A stretch of 64,000 nucleotides of DNA from Niallia circulans (GTDB lineage: Bacteria; Bacillota; Bacilli; Bacillales; Cytobacillaceae), in contig NZ_RIBP01000001.1 of NCBI RefSeq assembly GCF_007273535.1, positions 434,001 to 498,000 on the forward strand. The letters are read 5' to 3'. The first letter of the stretch is position 1. The number at the start of each line of letters is the position of its first letter. Positions 45,050 to 54,652 of this stretch are shown one piece after another. The position numbers were made by a program, and so were the translations under genes. Below the pieces are notes generated by a model, which did no database searches, was not told the origin of the DNA, and saw only the letters and a list, made by a program, of their open reading frames with translations.

Positions 45050-45810
45050 GTGGAATTAGGAAGTCTGATTGCTACTGGTAATACCGCTGATATATTTATG
45101 TGCAATAATAAAATAGTGAAGCTGTTTAAAGAATATTTACCACCAAATGAAGCCTTGTATGAAGCTACAAAACAAAAGTTTGCTTATTCGTGTGGCCTTA
45201 ATGTCCCGAAGGTGTTTGAAGTTACCAAAATAAATGGAACACAGGCTATTATTATGGAACACATAAACGGCGAAACGCTTGGTCAGCTTATTCAGGACAA
45301 TCTCGAGTCTGTCGAGCATTATATAAGCATCCTCGTTAATATGCAGAACGAGATACATACAGTTGAAATAAATTCCGATGAAATAGAATCAATGGCAGAA
45401 AAATTGAACCGCCAAATTAATTCAGCCCGTACTTTAGGCGAAGAACAAAAGATTAAACTTTTAAGTAGATTAAGATCCCTACAATATGACTCTAAACTAT
45501 GTCATGGTGACTTCCATCCATATAATTTACTTGTATAAGTAATGAGACGATAAGTATAATTGACTGGGTAGATGCGAGTGCTGGTGATCCGAGAGCAGAC
45601 GTTTGTCGCAGCTATTTATTATTTTCATCCTATTCCCATGAATTAGCAGAATTATATCTTCGCTCCTACTGTGATAGGACCAATTTATCTGAAAAGGCTA
45701 TTTTAGAATGGCTGCCAATTATTGCAGGCGCCAGACTGAATGAAAAAAATTCTCCACAAGAAACTAAGCGCCTTGAAAAGATTGTTGGCAAGTTTTGTGC
45801 CAATAATTAA
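45050..45810 (+). pseudogene. Aminoglycoside-phosphotransferase-like kinase, frameshifted
   Basis: APH-fold kinase reading well from GTG 45050 (GAGGGGAGAG ahead): GNTADIFMCNNKIVKLF, then AIIMEHINGETLGQLI and the catalytic loop CHGDFHPYNLLV. A TAA follows at 45536. After a one-base slip the protein resumes as SNETISIIDWVDASAGDPRADVC (trimmed), which holds the Mg-binding Asp, and runs to TAA at 45810. The two halves together make a normal-length protein, so a single indel near 45535 has broken an otherwise intact gene. A sequencing error is also possible. Confidence 0.8.
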
Positions 45811-45820
45811 CAAGTTGGTA

Positions 45821-45849
45821 TTGACAACAATAAATGTTGATTTTATAAT
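45821..45849 (+). promoter_or_regulatory. Consensus sigma-A promoter ahead of EamA transporter
   Basis: TTGACA, 17 bases, TATAAT, perfect at both hexamers. Transcription would start near 45857, giving a leader of about 120 bases with a hairpin and T-run just before the ribosome binding site. Confidence 0.8.
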
Positions 45850-45916
45850 GAAAAACGGAATTAACATACTAAAATTTTTTTGTTCGTGGATTTTTCTAGA
45901 GTAAGCTCTATTTTCG

Positions 45917-45954
45917 CCACACAAGTGTCTTAGGACATTTGTGTGGCTTTTTTT
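45917..45954 (+). terminator. Leader terminator/attenuator of EamA gene
   Basis: CCACACAAGTGTC pairs with GACATTTGTGTGG (13 pairs, one wobble) around TTAG, then seven Ts after a C. It ends only about 20 bases before the start codon and lies downstream of the strong promoter. It therefore either attenuates the transporter gene or ends a short RNA. Confidence 0.75.
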
Positions 45955-45975
45955 ATGCAAAAAGGAGGGGCTAGT

Positions 45976-46884
45976 ATGAAAAACTGGCATTATGTATTAA
46001 TTGTTTTCTTAGGTGGCTGCAGTTATGGCATCTTATCAACGTTTGTTAAACTTGCTTACGCCACTGGATTTTCGGTGCAGGAGATAACAGGTGGACAATA
46101 TTTATTTGGGACAGTGATTATTTGGCTGCTTGTCGCATTAACAAAAAAACATCAAATCTCACGAAATCAAGCGATAAAGCTGCTGTTATCAGGTGTTCCA
46201 TTTGGTTTAACAGGAATATTCTATTATCATTCGCTGCAATCACTTCATGCTTCAATGGCTATTATTTTTCTTTTTCAATATATTTGGATTGGATCATTAT
46301 TAGAGCTAGTATTCCTAAAGAAAAAGCCTTCACTTGAAAAATTGGTAGCCATCGTTATTCTTCTTGCTGGTTCTTTATTAGCTGCAGGAATCCTTTCAGA
46401 TACAGGAGTTTCCGTATCCATGCAAGGTGCTATGTGGGGAATGCTTTCTGCAGTGACGTTTGCTACTTTTATTTTCCTTAGTGGTTCTGTCGGAAAAGAT
46501 ACAGCACCTTTGTTAAAAAGTGCATTGCTGTCTAGTGGCGGATTAATCATTGTGTTTATTGTGTTTCCACCATTATATTTAGTTGATTTACCTGTATTAC
46601 TAGGAGTAACAAAGTTCGGCTTAATCCTTGGCTTTTTTGGTGCTGTACTGCCACCATTATTATTTTCAATTGGTATGCCAAAGATTGGTCCAGGACTTGG
46701 TACAATCCTGACAGCATCTGAGCTTCCTGTAGCTGTACTTATGTCTGCCTTTGTTCTAAAAGAAGATGTAAGTGGCTGGCAATGGATAGGAGTGGCGATA
46801 ATTTTAGGAGGAATTGCTGCAAGTAATTTAAAGTATTCTAAATCTAGCTTGAAGACGAAACCAAATAATTCTTTAGCAAGTTAA
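45976..46884 (+). CDS. EamA/DMT-family transporter
   Basis: 303 residues with ten helices in two EamA repeats (about 1-140 and 150-290). GGCSYGILSTFVKLAY and GAVLPPLLFSIGMPKIG are characteristic. Proteins of this type export or import small metabolites; the substrate is not predictable. ATG 45976 follows AAAGGAGGGG, while the in-frame ATG 33 bases upstream lies in the T-run of the leader terminator. The gene is followed by a long hairpin. Confidence 0.88.
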   Translation: MKNWHYVLIVFLGGCSYGILSTFVKLAYATGFSVQEITGGQYLFGTVIIWLLVALTKKHQISRNQAIKLLLSGVPFGLTGIFYYHSLQSLHASMAIIFLFQYIWIGSLLELVFLKKKPSLEKLVAIVILLAGSLLAAGILSDTGVSVSMQGAMWGMLSAVTFATFIFLSGSVGKDTAPLLKSALLSSGGLIIVFIVFPPLYLVDLPVLLGVTKFGLILGFFGAVLPPLLFSIGMPKIGPGLGTILTASELPVAVLMSAFVLKEDVSGWQWIGVAIILGGIAASNLKYSKSSLKTKPNNSLAS

Positions 46885-46930
46885 ATAGATAGGTTTGAAG
46901 GCTAGTATTTAAGTAATTCAGTATAAGCTA

Positions 46931-46986
46931 AACCGGACTGTCACGGAAATCTTTAAAAGATTCACGTGATAGTCCGGTTTTTTTAT
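46931..46986 (+). terminator. Terminator after EamA gene
   Basis: AACCGGACT pairs with AGTCCGGTT, extended by TCACG and CGTGA, then seven Ts. Confidence 0.85.
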
Positions 46987-47082
46987 TTAAAGGCTAAGCT
47001 AAATAACTTCATAACTAATATACATAAAAACCTACCACTTAGTTAAAATTAACAAATATATAAATGTTTGGAGGTATGGAAG

Positions 47083-48543
47083 ATGGAGGCAAGCCTAAAG
47101 GGTATAAGTGCTGACAATATTAAAGCTTCTTTAGGTAATCCAACTGACTTAAATGTTCGATCCATTACATTAAATGTATTGATGGAGAACAGATTAGAGT
47201 GTTCAATCGTTTTTATTTCAGGCATTGCTGATGAGAAAGAGATAGAAAATTTTATAATTAAACCATTACAGCAGCTTACACCAGCGGTAGAGGCTGAAGA
47301 AATTTTGCTAACTGTTCAAAAAGAAATCATTCAGGCTAAGTCAATTGCAACTCTTCATTTATATAAAGATGCTATTCACGATTTACTAAATGGCAAAACA
47401 ATCGTAATCATAGAAGGAATAAACGATGTCCTGTCTATTGATGTTGCCAAGTGGAAGGAACGGTCTTTGACAGAAGCAGAAGGGCAACGTGTTACAAAAG
47501 GTCCTTTAATTGGTTTTAATGAAAATCTTTCGACGAATATTGCAATTATGAGGCATGCCATTAAAAACGAACAATTTCGATTAGAAAATTATACGTTTGG
47601 AAGCCTTACGAATACAAATATTTGCATAATCTATTTAGAAAACTCAGTTGATAAAACGATTTTAGCAGAATTAAAAAACAGGTTAACGAAAATAAAGACG
47701 AGTAAAATATTAGATGCAAACTATGTGGAAGAATTTATTCGCGATCAGTTTCTCACACCGTTTCCACTTATTTTGACAACAGATAGACCTGATGTACTTA
47801 CAGGAGAGATTACGGATGGAAAAATTGCAATTTTAGTTGAGGGTACACCATATGCGTTAGTCGTACCAGCACTTTTTTTACAGTTTTTGCAGTCACCAGA
47901 CGATTATTACTTTGTGAATGGTGGAGTAACAAGGCTACTCAGAATATTTGCATTGACTTTGGCTATTTATTTACCAGCGTTTTATCTAGCCTTTGTTACA
48001 TACCATCCAGGACTATTGCCTTTTGACTTAATATTAAGCCTGGCTTCTCAAAGGGAAGGCAAGCCTTTACCTTTAGTCGTTGAATTATTACTCTTTATGT
48101 TTCTTTTCCAAATTATCATTGAAGGTGCGCTGCGATTGCCGAAGGGATTGGTTTCAGTCGTGTCCATTGTTGGGACGATAATCATTGGTCAGTCAGCAGT
48201 TGAAGCGGGTCTAGTGCAGCCTGCTACACTACTTGTAGTTAGCATGTCATATATATTCAGCTTCGTAGCACCAATTATGACACTTGCTACAGCAGTTCGG
48301 ACACTGCGTTACGGCTTTATCTTGATAGCTGCGTTTTTGGGTTTATATGGTATTATTCTTGCAACTTTAGCGTTAGTTTTTCATCTTAACCATTTACGTT
48401 CCTTTGGTGTACCTTACTTCGCTCCACTTTTTCCCTTTAATCCTAAAGACCAAAAGGATACTATCTATCGCTTTCCAATACGGAAGTTAACGAATAAGCA
48501 TGAGTTTCAGCATGAGGAACCTGTAACCAAAAAAGAAGAATAA
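47083..48543 (+). CDS. GerA-family spore germination protein (GerAA/GerKA subunit)
   Basis: 486 residues. The first half is a soluble domain, with TTDRPDVLTGEITDGKIAIL, the NDRPD-like and DGxxxxVP block conserved in all GerA subunits. The second half has four or five helices and a Pro-rich loop (VPYFAPLFPFNPKD). With GerB and GerC it forms the nutrient receptor in the spore inner membrane. The hydrophilic N-terminus is shorter than in GerAA. The start is ATG 47083 with GGAGG eight bases ahead, rather than the TTG within that site. Confidence 0.92.
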   Translation: MEASLKGISADNIKASLGNPTDLNVRSITLNVLMENRLECSIVFISGIADEKEIENFIIKPLQQLTPAVEAEEILLTVQKEIIQAKSIATLHLYKDAIHDLLNGKTIVIIEGINDVLSIDVAKWKERSLTEAEGQRVTKGPLIGFNENLSTNIAIMRHAIKNEQFRLENYTFGSLTNTNICIIYLENSVDKTILAELKNRLTKIKTSKILDANYVEEFIRDQFLTPFPLILTTDRPDVLTGEITDGKIAILVEGTPYALVVPALFLQFLQSPDDYYFVNGGVTRLLRIFALTLAIYLPAFYLAFVTYHPGLLPFDLILSLASQREGKPLPLVVELLLFMFLFQIIIEGALRLPKGLVSVVSIVGTIIIGQSAVEAGLVQPATLLVVSMSYIFSFVAPIMTLATAVRTLRYGFILIAAFLGLYGIILATLALVFHLNHLRSFGVPYFAPLFPFNPKDQKDTIYRFPIRKLTNKHEFQHEEPVTKKEE

Positions 48544-48560
48544 CAAAGGATTAGAGCATA

Positions 48561-49736
48561 ATGAAAACATTAGGCATAATTGCGTTCGTTTCACTGTTTG
48601 CCATACTTTCACTGGGTAATATTAATCGTAATGAATTAAATGAAGTTGCCCTTGTTTATGCGATTGGAATAGACAGGGAGGCCGATAATTATGTTGTCTC
48701 CTTACAAGTAATTAATCCGCAGCCTCCTAATAGCCCGTCAGACAAGCTGCCAGTAGTTGTGTATGACACGGAAGCGAAAAGTATGGGCAAGGCAATTGAA
48801 ATGGTATCCAGAAAAATATCTAGACAATTAAGTCCTGCTCAAGTTCAGCTGATTATCATTGGAGAGTCGGTTGCTGAAACAATCGGAGTTAATGGAGTAC
48901 TCAATTATATATTGCGTGAACCTGGATTAAGCTCCATGTTAGATATATTAATCACAAAAGACATAAATGCTGGAGACGCTTTAAAAGTTATCCCACATAT
49001 GGAGGACATTCCAGGCAGCGAAATTGTAAAAACACTTGAGAACACCGAGGAAAATTGGGGTTCACATCAAAGAATATTACCAACACAGCTTAAGGCAGAT
49101 ATTCTGTCAAGAGGGGTGGAAGCAATCATCCCAACAATAGTGTTAATTGGGGATAAGAAAGTTGCTGAAGAGAAAGGTAACTTGGAGTCCATAGCGCCAA
49201 AAGCATATTTAGAGCTATCAGGATTGACTGTTATGAATGAAGACAAACGTTCAGGCTGGTTAAATGATAACCAAAGCAGGTCGTATTACTTAATAAAAGG
49301 AACCTTGAAAAATAGCTATTTCAGCTCCTATTGTTCTGATCAGAAGGAAGAGTTTGGATTAACAATTATTCATTCTAAAACGTCTATCCATGGAAAGGTT
49401 AACAACGGCATACCGAAATTCAAGATTAAGGTTGATTTAATTGGCGATTTAGATGAGCTTAATTGTGAAATGGATATAACAAAACCAGAAGAGATAAAAA
49501 AGATTGAAACATTAATGAAAAAGGACATAGAAGCAAGCTTGAAGGATTTAATAACCCAATCACAAACATTAAATTGTGATTTTATCGGTTTTGGAGATAT
49601 ATTAAGAATAGACGATAAATCAAATTGGAAAAAATATGAGAAGTTATGGCAAAAAGAAATCTTTGCTAAATCACAATATGAAATAACAGCAAATGTAACC
49701 GTAAGAAATTACGGAGATATAAATATAAGTGACTAA
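48561..49736 (+). CDS. Ger(x)C-family germination protein
   Basis: 391 residues, third-subunit type, encoded between the gerA and gerB homologues. The N-terminus is hydrophobic (TLGIIAFVSLFAILSLGNIN), but the usual Leu-x-x-Cys lipobox is absent: SLGNINRNELNE stands where the orphan paralogue has SGCWDREEL. It may therefore be anchored as an uncleaved helix rather than by lipid. The rest fits the family (EVALVYAIGIDREADNYVVS, then FGLTIIHSKTSIHGKV and a C-terminal helix). It starts 17 bp after gerA. Confidence 0.9.
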   Translation: MKTLGIIAFVSLFAILSLGNINRNELNEVALVYAIGIDREADNYVVSLQVINPQPPNSPSDKLPVVVYDTEAKSMGKAIEMVSRKISRQLSPAQVQLIIIGESVAETIGVNGVLNYILREPGLSSMLDILITKDINAGDALKVIPHMEDIPGSEIVKTLENTEENWGSHQRILPTQLKADILSRGVEAIIPTIVLIGDKKVAEEKGNLESIAPKAYLELSGLTVMNEDKRSGWLNDNQSRSYYLIKGTLKNSYFSSYCSDQKEEFGLTIIHSKTSIHGKVNNGIPKFKIKVDLIGDLDELNCEMDITKPEEIKKIETLMKKDIEASLKDLITQSQTLNCDFIGFGDILRIDDKSNWKKYEKLWQKEIFAKSQYEITANVTVRNYGDINISD

Positions 49737-49760
49737 CCTTATGGGCGGCTGGTGTTAAGG

Positions 49761-50882
49761 ATGGAAATAAAAAAAATTGAAACATTAGAGCTTGCTTCGA
49801 TGATCATATTGTTTCAACTCGGCAGCTCCATCGTATTAGGAATGGGAATGGAAGCAAAAAAAGATGCATGGATGGCTATTGGTATTGCAACAGCTATCGG
49901 TATTGCCATTCATTTTTGTTATGTAGCACTGTATAGAGCTGGCGGCACCGGAAAAACGTTCACACGTATACTACAAGATGCATTTAGTCGTCCTGTAGGA
50001 ATAGTGATCTCTACCCTTTACTATCTTTATTTTTTGTATTTAGCTGCTCGTGTGACAGGAGATTTTGCTTTTTTTATTAATGAAGTCATTTTATGGAGTG
50101 TCAGTGCTTGGGTCATTAAATTATCGATTCTTTTGCTGGTTGCCTATGTTTGTTATTTAGATATAGAGACATTAGGTCGCTCATCTCAAGCACTTACTCT
50201 GATTATGTTGACATTTCTTATATTGGTTATCGTATTTATGTTTTTTCTTGAGGATTTTCACTGGACTAACTTAAGGCCGATGCTAGAAGATGGCTTTTCT
50301 CCCGTTATAAAGGCTGTTTTTCCAACCTTAATGACCTTTCCATTTGGTGAAGTAATCGTTTTTATTTGTTATTATCAATATTTAACAAAATTCTCTACCT
50401 TTCAGAAAAAAGGTTGGATGGCTGTACTTATTTCAGGAGTAACCTTAATAATTATAGCAGTACTTAATGTCGGGCTATTAACAGCCGATTTAGCTAAAAT
50501 TTTTACTTTTCCATTTATGAAGACAATTGAACATATTAATTTTTTAAATTTTATCAGGCATCTAGAATTATTAGCCGTTTTGGTATTTACTATCGGCGGT
50601 TTAATAAAAATAACGATTTTCTCCTATGCAGGTATTCAAGGACTAGCAGAAATATTTAAACTGAAAAAGAAACAGATGATGATCATCCCCTTTTTACTTG
50701 CTGTATATTTTATCAGTGCAGCGTTCATGAACAACTTTGTTATCCATCTTTATATAGGATTAAAGATTGTACCGCTTTACGTTCATCTGGTTTTTCAGTT
50801 TCTTATTCCAATTCTATGTCTGGTAATGTTATTAATTAAAATTCTGATCAAGAAATGGAAAAGGAGGAATTTAAAAGCTTAA
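49761..50882 (+). CDS. GerB-family germination permease
   Basis: About 373 residues with ten helices, of the APC-superfamily type that forms the ligand-binding and transport-like subunit of germinant receptors. The opening KKIETLELASMIILFQLGSS and FPFGEVIVFICYYQYL in the centre are family features. The start is ambiguous between GTG 49752 and ATG 49761; the latter is at a better distance from GGCTGG. Last gene of the gerA-gerC-gerB order, closed by a terminator. Confidence 0.9.
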   Translation: MEIKKIETLELASMIILFQLGSSIVLGMGMEAKKDAWMAIGIATAIGIAIHFCYVALYRAGGTGKTFTRILQDAFSRPVGIVISTLYYLYFLYLAARVTGDFAFFINEVILWSVSAWVIKLSILLLVAYVCYLDIETLGRSSQALTLIMLTFLILVIVFMFFLEDFHWTNLRPMLEDGFSPVIKAVFPTLMTFPFGEVIVFICYYQYLTKFSTFQKKGWMAVLISGVTLIIIAVLNVGLLTADLAKIFTFPFMKTIEHINFLNFIRHLELLAVLVFTIGGLIKITIFSYAGIQGLAEIFKLKKKQMMIIPFLLAVYFISAAFMNNFVIHLYIGLKIVPLYVHLVFQFLIPILCLVMLLIKILIKKWKRRNLKA

Positions 50883-50895
50883 GCTACCATTAGTC

Positions 50896-50918
50896 GCAGC
50901 AGAACAGCTGCTTTTTTT
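50896..50918 (+). terminator. Terminator of the ger operon
   Basis: GCAGC AGAACA GCTGC followed by seven Ts. Confidence 0.75.
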
Positions 50919-51007
50919 ATGGAGAGATTAAACAAGGGAATTAAGTGAAGAGTGTAGAATATAGAAAAACTTAAGTTAACAATATACATATAGAGAGGAA
51001 GAATGTT

Positions 51008-51547
51008 TTGGCTAATATAAATAAACAAGTTTATCCTGCCTGTCCCACTATCATTAGAAACATAAATATAGGCGGCCTTACTAAATCACAACTAATTCAG
51101 GCACTGCAGGATTCTTCTATTTTCATAAATAAGTATGGGGAAATGTTGTTAGCTGATGATAGATTTATTGTATCTTCAAATAAATACAATCTTAAAACTG
51201 TTGAAATAGCTGTTAGCAATCTTGGGTTTCCAAATGGAGCGACAACATCTGAAATTCTGCATAAAGCAACAGAACTTGGCTTACATATTTGCCCACTTGA
51301 GCTAGGGCCATATTTAAGATTATCTTATCTAAATCAACCTGAAGATGCTACTAATACTAGCAAGGTTCATCAAGCTCCAAAAGGTTCTATCACCGTGGCA
51401 TCTGAACCTTTAACAGAGGACGATGAATTTCCGAAAGGCTTTTATTTAAGGAAAATCGACGGAAAACTATGGTTGCGCGGTTATATTGCGGATAACTTTC
51501 ATATATGGAATCCAGATGATCGTTTTATCTTTTGTCAAAGGAAATAG
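51008..51547 (+). CDS. Hypothetical protein, 179 residues
   Basis: Not recognised by name. Residues 20-90 (NIGGLTKSQLIQALQDSSIF...) look like a helical domain of the type that precedes helicase or DNA-binding proteins. The C-terminal part (GFYLRKIDGKLWLRGYIADN, WNPDDRFIFCQRK) is a compact beta unit with many aromatic residues. It starts with TTG, with GAGGAA seven bases upstream. The stop codon lies 13 bases inside the convergent gene that follows. Confidence 0.6.
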   Translation: MANINKQVYPACPTIIRNINIGGLTKSQLIQALQDSSIFINKYGEMLLADDRFIVSSNKYNLKTVEIAVSNLGFPNGATTSEILHKATELGLHICPLELGPYLRLSYLNQPEDATNTSKVHQAPKGSITVASEPLTEDDEFPKGFYLRKIDGKLWLRGYIADNFHIWNPDDRFIFCQRK

Positions 51548-51801
51548 ATGACCACAACGAAGAAGAAGGAAGCAAAACCTGTTATACGGACAGGATGATT
51601 TAATCGGTGCGTATTAAATGGAGTTATACGGTTAACAATTCCCCAAAATAAAAAGGTTCCCAATAGGATAAAAAAGCCTCCAAATATAAGGGTGTTAGGA
51701 AAGGAATTGGCAATTGCAACGATATGATTTACAAAGATAATCCACAGGTAACCTAAGAAAAGGTTTAATACAATGGAGATACCATGTTCTTTTGCTTTCA
51801 T
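51535..51801 (-). CDS. Small membrane protein, 88 residues
   Basis: Three hydrophobic stretches (ISIVLNLFLGYLWIIFVNHI, LIFGGFFILLGTFLFWGI, FASFFFVVVIYFL) and a basic loop make an integral membrane protein of unknown role. AAAGGATGTGGG precedes the ATG on the minus strand. The 3' ends of this and the preceding convergent gene overlap by 13 bp. Confidence 0.55.
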   Translation of the reverse strand: MKAKEHGISIVLNLFLGYLWIIFVNHIVAIANSFPNTLIFGGFFILLGTFLFWGIVNRITPFNTHRLNHPVRITGFASFFFVVVIYFL

Positions 51802-51945
51802 TGACCCACATCCTTTTATAGAATATAATTATATTTTAACATATTTTCCATTTTGTGCCTTAAGCAGTCAAATGGTTTTATACAGAGATAAAAAAACAAG
51901 CAGGTTAATTAGCATCGATATATATTAATTAAAGGAAGTGTAGTG

Positions 51946-52509
51946 ATGAAAAAAGCTTCTGTATATATTGGTTTAGCGACAATGATGCTAACAGTTGTTG
52001 CCTGTGCAAATCAGACAGGAGAAACAGTTGAGAAATCAAATCTAGCAGCTACTACAAGTGAACAGAAGGATTCAAGTCAAGATACGAAAAATAGCACAGA
52101 GACGAAACAAGAAAAAACCATTGATTCAAATGCAAATCAGTCAAATGAAAATAACGAACCAGAAGAAGCTGACACAGCAATAGATGTGGAGAATTATTTG
52201 AATACGCATTATGCCCTTGATAACACCCACTATATAGCGGAGTCTTGGAAAAGTGAAAAAACAGGAAAGTTAAACTATACAGTAAAAATACTTCCAAATA
52301 ATAAAGCGTATGGTCAAGAAATCAATAATTTATTTAAAAGTGGCATCCCATATGAAGATGATAGAACGGCTGCTATGTTTGAAACAGCTGAGCGAATTAT
52401 GAATGAATTGCCTGATGTTAGTGATACAATTCATATTGATTCTGTTATCTGGGTATCAAATCTTAATGATTTTCAAGTAATGCTGATCCAAGACTATGAA
52501 AATAGCTGA
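51946..52509 (+). CDS. Putative lipoprotein, 187 residues
   Basis: The signal peptide ends in VVACAN, a lipobox with Cys near 20, so it should be attached to the outer membrane leaflet. A low-complexity linker rich in Ser, Thr, Gln, Glu and Asn (about 25-75) leads to a compact domain (IDVENYLNTHYALDNTHYIAE...). I do not recognise the domain. AAGGAAG lies seven bases ahead of ATG 51946. A hairpin follows. Confidence 0.65.
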   Translation: MKKASVYIGLATMMLTVVACANQTGETVEKSNLAATTSEQKDSSQDTKNSTETKQEKTIDSNANQSNENNEPEEADTAIDVENYLNTHYALDNTHYIAESWKSEKTGKLNYTVKILPNNKAYGQEINNLFKSGIPYEDDRTAAMFETAERIMNELPDVSDTIHIDSVIWVSNLNDFQVMLIQDYENS

Positions 52510-52523
52510 AAGGCAAAATAAAA

Positions 52524-52558
52524 AGGGAAGTCAATGTCTTAGTGTCATTACCTTCCCC
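52524..52558. terminator. Stem-loop between convergent genes
   Basis: GGGAAG pairs with CTTCCC and the inner AATG with CATT, separated by small bulges. It lies between the lipoprotein gene and the diguanylate cyclase gene. Confidence 0.55.
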
Positions 52559-52563
52559 TGTAT

Positions 52564-54135
52564 TTACATTGTTTGTTTAGAGTCGGCTTTTAAATATATT
52601 TGAACATTATTTCTGCCATTTCTTTTGGCAGTATAAAGAGCCTGATCTGCCTCTCTCATTAAGTGTTTGATAGTACCTGTACTTGAAGGTGTTACTAGTG
52701 TATGGGAAACACCTAGACTTAAAGTGGTCGGAATGACCGTATTGTTCGAATTGCTTGGACTTTCTAGAGCCTTTACACGGATGATATTCGCTAGCATATA
52801 CGCTTCATCTCTAGTGGTATTTGGCAACAATATCACAAACTCTTCTCCGCCATACCTTCCAATAATATCGGACTCTTGGATGCATTTTTTTGCTATTCTT
52901 GCGATATGCGACAGGACAATGTCTCCAGTCTCATGCCCGTGATCATCGTTGACCTTTTTAAAATGATCAATATCAAACATAATTAACGAGAGGCTTCCTC
53001 CCTCATGTATTTTCGTATGAAGCAGTTCATTAGCTAGTTTCATAAAATAGGTTCGGTTATAAACTTGGGTAAGTCCGTCAATGGATGCAAGCTGCTTTAG
53101 TTGTTCCTGCAGTTCTATTTTCTCGGTAATATTAACAAAAGTCACAATTTGTCCGACTTTAAGTAAATTTTCACTTTGTATCTCAGAAAATTGAACTTGA
53201 TGGTAAATGGTTTTATTATTATGGATCCATTTGTAATCACAGTTTTCTTCCGTGTCAATAATTGCTTGCAGACTTCCGTTATCTGCCAGAATTGCTGTTA
53301 TTGGTTTACCTATAACCGCTGCATGGAGGCCTGGAATAATTGGCAGCATTGCCAGATTATAATCTAGGATAATCCCATTTTGATTAAGAACAATAACGCC
53401 TTCTTGCATTCTATCAAACACAGTATCTCTAAATATCGGAGTCACATTAAACATTTTAAAGGATAGCAATGCGATACAGTGGAAAATATAGGATAAACTC
53501 ATGGAAACTGGACCTAAATCAATACCGTATGGGCTTAAGCCGTTTAAATAAAAGTAATTAGCAAGAACTGGGAAAACCAAGCCAGCCATCATGGCTAAAA
53601 TCTGAATTCTAAAAATAAAAGAGGCACTTTTCAATTGTCGAGCCAATGTTAGAACACTTACAACTAAACAAAGGAACAGATAAAGTGCGTGTATGTAAAA
53701 AAACGGACCGTATTCCATTCTTGCGATTGGGAAGGGAGCATCACTACTTAACCCGACAGAAGAATAGTATAGGTGATGAAGATTGTTTGTTGCCTGCATA
53801 AATATCGTAAAGCATGGGATTGAAAATAGAAGGTAATAAACCCATGTCTTTAATTTTTGACCGACGTATTCGGAACACATGATAAAGAGCAAAGCTGGAA
53901 TGAATGGCATAACAAGATATTCCATCATAATCCATAATTTTATGTCACTAAGTGTGGTGCTGCTTAATTCAGAGACATAAAAAAAGGCAAATAAAGCTGA
54001 TAATAGTGCTGCTGCTTTATAGGGTCTAACACCAGGGGCACCCTTTAGCTTAAAATGAGCAAAAATGCATAGGAATAAGCTTAAAATACCAGCTATAGCC
54101 ACTATTAATTTAAACATTAACAATTCATTGATCAT
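52564..54135 (-). CDS. Membrane-bound diguanylate cyclase with 7TM sensor, PAS and GGDEF domains
   Basis: About 523 residues. The first 220 hold seven helices of the histidine-kinase-N-terminal 7TM type. A PAS-like domain (about 235-345, FDRMQEGVIVLNQNGIILDY) and a GGDEF domain (about 360-515) follow. The active site is RYGGEEFVILLPN, with upstream MFDIDHFKKVNDDHGH, so it should make cyclic di-GMP. I see no RxxD inhibition site immediately before the motif. ATG 54135 follows TTGGAG at eight bases. No EAL partner adjoins it. Confidence 0.9.
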   Translation of the reverse strand: MINELLMFKLIVAIAGILSLFLCIFAHFKLKGAPGVRPYKAAALLSALFAFFYVSELSSTTLSDIKLWIMMEYLVMPFIPALLFIMCSEYVGQKLKTWVYYLLFSIPCFTIFMQATNNLHHLYYSSVGLSSDAPFPIARMEYGPFFYIHALYLFLCLVVSVLTLARQLKSASFIFRIQILAMMAGLVFPVLANYFYLNGLSPYGIDLGPVSMSLSYIFHCIALLSFKMFNVTPIFRDTVFDRMQEGVIVLNQNGIILDYNLAMLPIIPGLHAAVIGKPITAILADNGSLQAIIDTEENCDYKWIHNNKTIYHQVQFSEIQSENLLKVGQIVTFVNITEKIELQEQLKQLASIDGLTQVYNRTYFMKLANELLHTKIHEGGSLSLIMFDIDHFKKVNDDHGHETGDIVLSHIARIAKKCIQESDIIGRYGGEEFVILLPNTTRDEAYMLANIIRVKALESPSNSNNTVIPTTLSLGVSHTLVTPSSTGTIKHLMREADQALYTAKRNGRNNVQIYLKADSKQTM

Positions 54136-54347
54136 CAAATGTACTCCAATATAACCAATCCTTAAAAAAAGTAAATTGATTAGGTGAATTTTCCTATATT
54201 ATTTTTATTTCATTATACTTTAAGAATTCCAAGTTGGTAAATTTTTTTGAGTTGGAATGTTTTGTTAGTGAAGGATGAATTGAAACCTTTAGAAGGCATA
54301 TTCGTATGTAATAATGTGATTGATATCCAAAAAAAGGGAGAAAACTC

Positions 54348-54539
54348 TTGGTGAAAATTCAGATGGTGTTAATATTAGGATTCTTCTTCATGCTTTTATA
54401 TGGTGTATATGCAGGAGGTTATTCCACCGCACTCATTTTTAAGTATTCGTTTATGATTGGTATGTTGTTTTGGCTTGTTGATTTATTTATCGAAATGTAC
54501 CTATATTTAATTAAAAAAAATGCCCAGAAGGAGGATTAA
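54348..54539 (+). CDS. Small membrane protein, 63 residues
   Basis: Two hydrophobic segments (MVLILGFFFMLLYGVYAGGY and SFMIGMLFWLVDLFIEMYLY) and a charged tail. Start TTG 54348 with GGGAG seven bases ahead. Function unknown. It opens a run of small genes on the same strand. Confidence 0.5.
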   Translation: MVKIQMVLILGFFFMLLYGVYAGGYSTALIFKYSFMIGMLFWLVDLFIEMYLYLIKKNAQKED

Positions 54540-54652
54540 GTATTACTACTGTTTAACTGAAAATGTTAATGAAGCCATAGATAATGGAGAGAAATAATTG
54601 TCAGTTACTTATATTTATAGTCGTTTATATTTAAAAAGGGAGTGTTTGTTGC

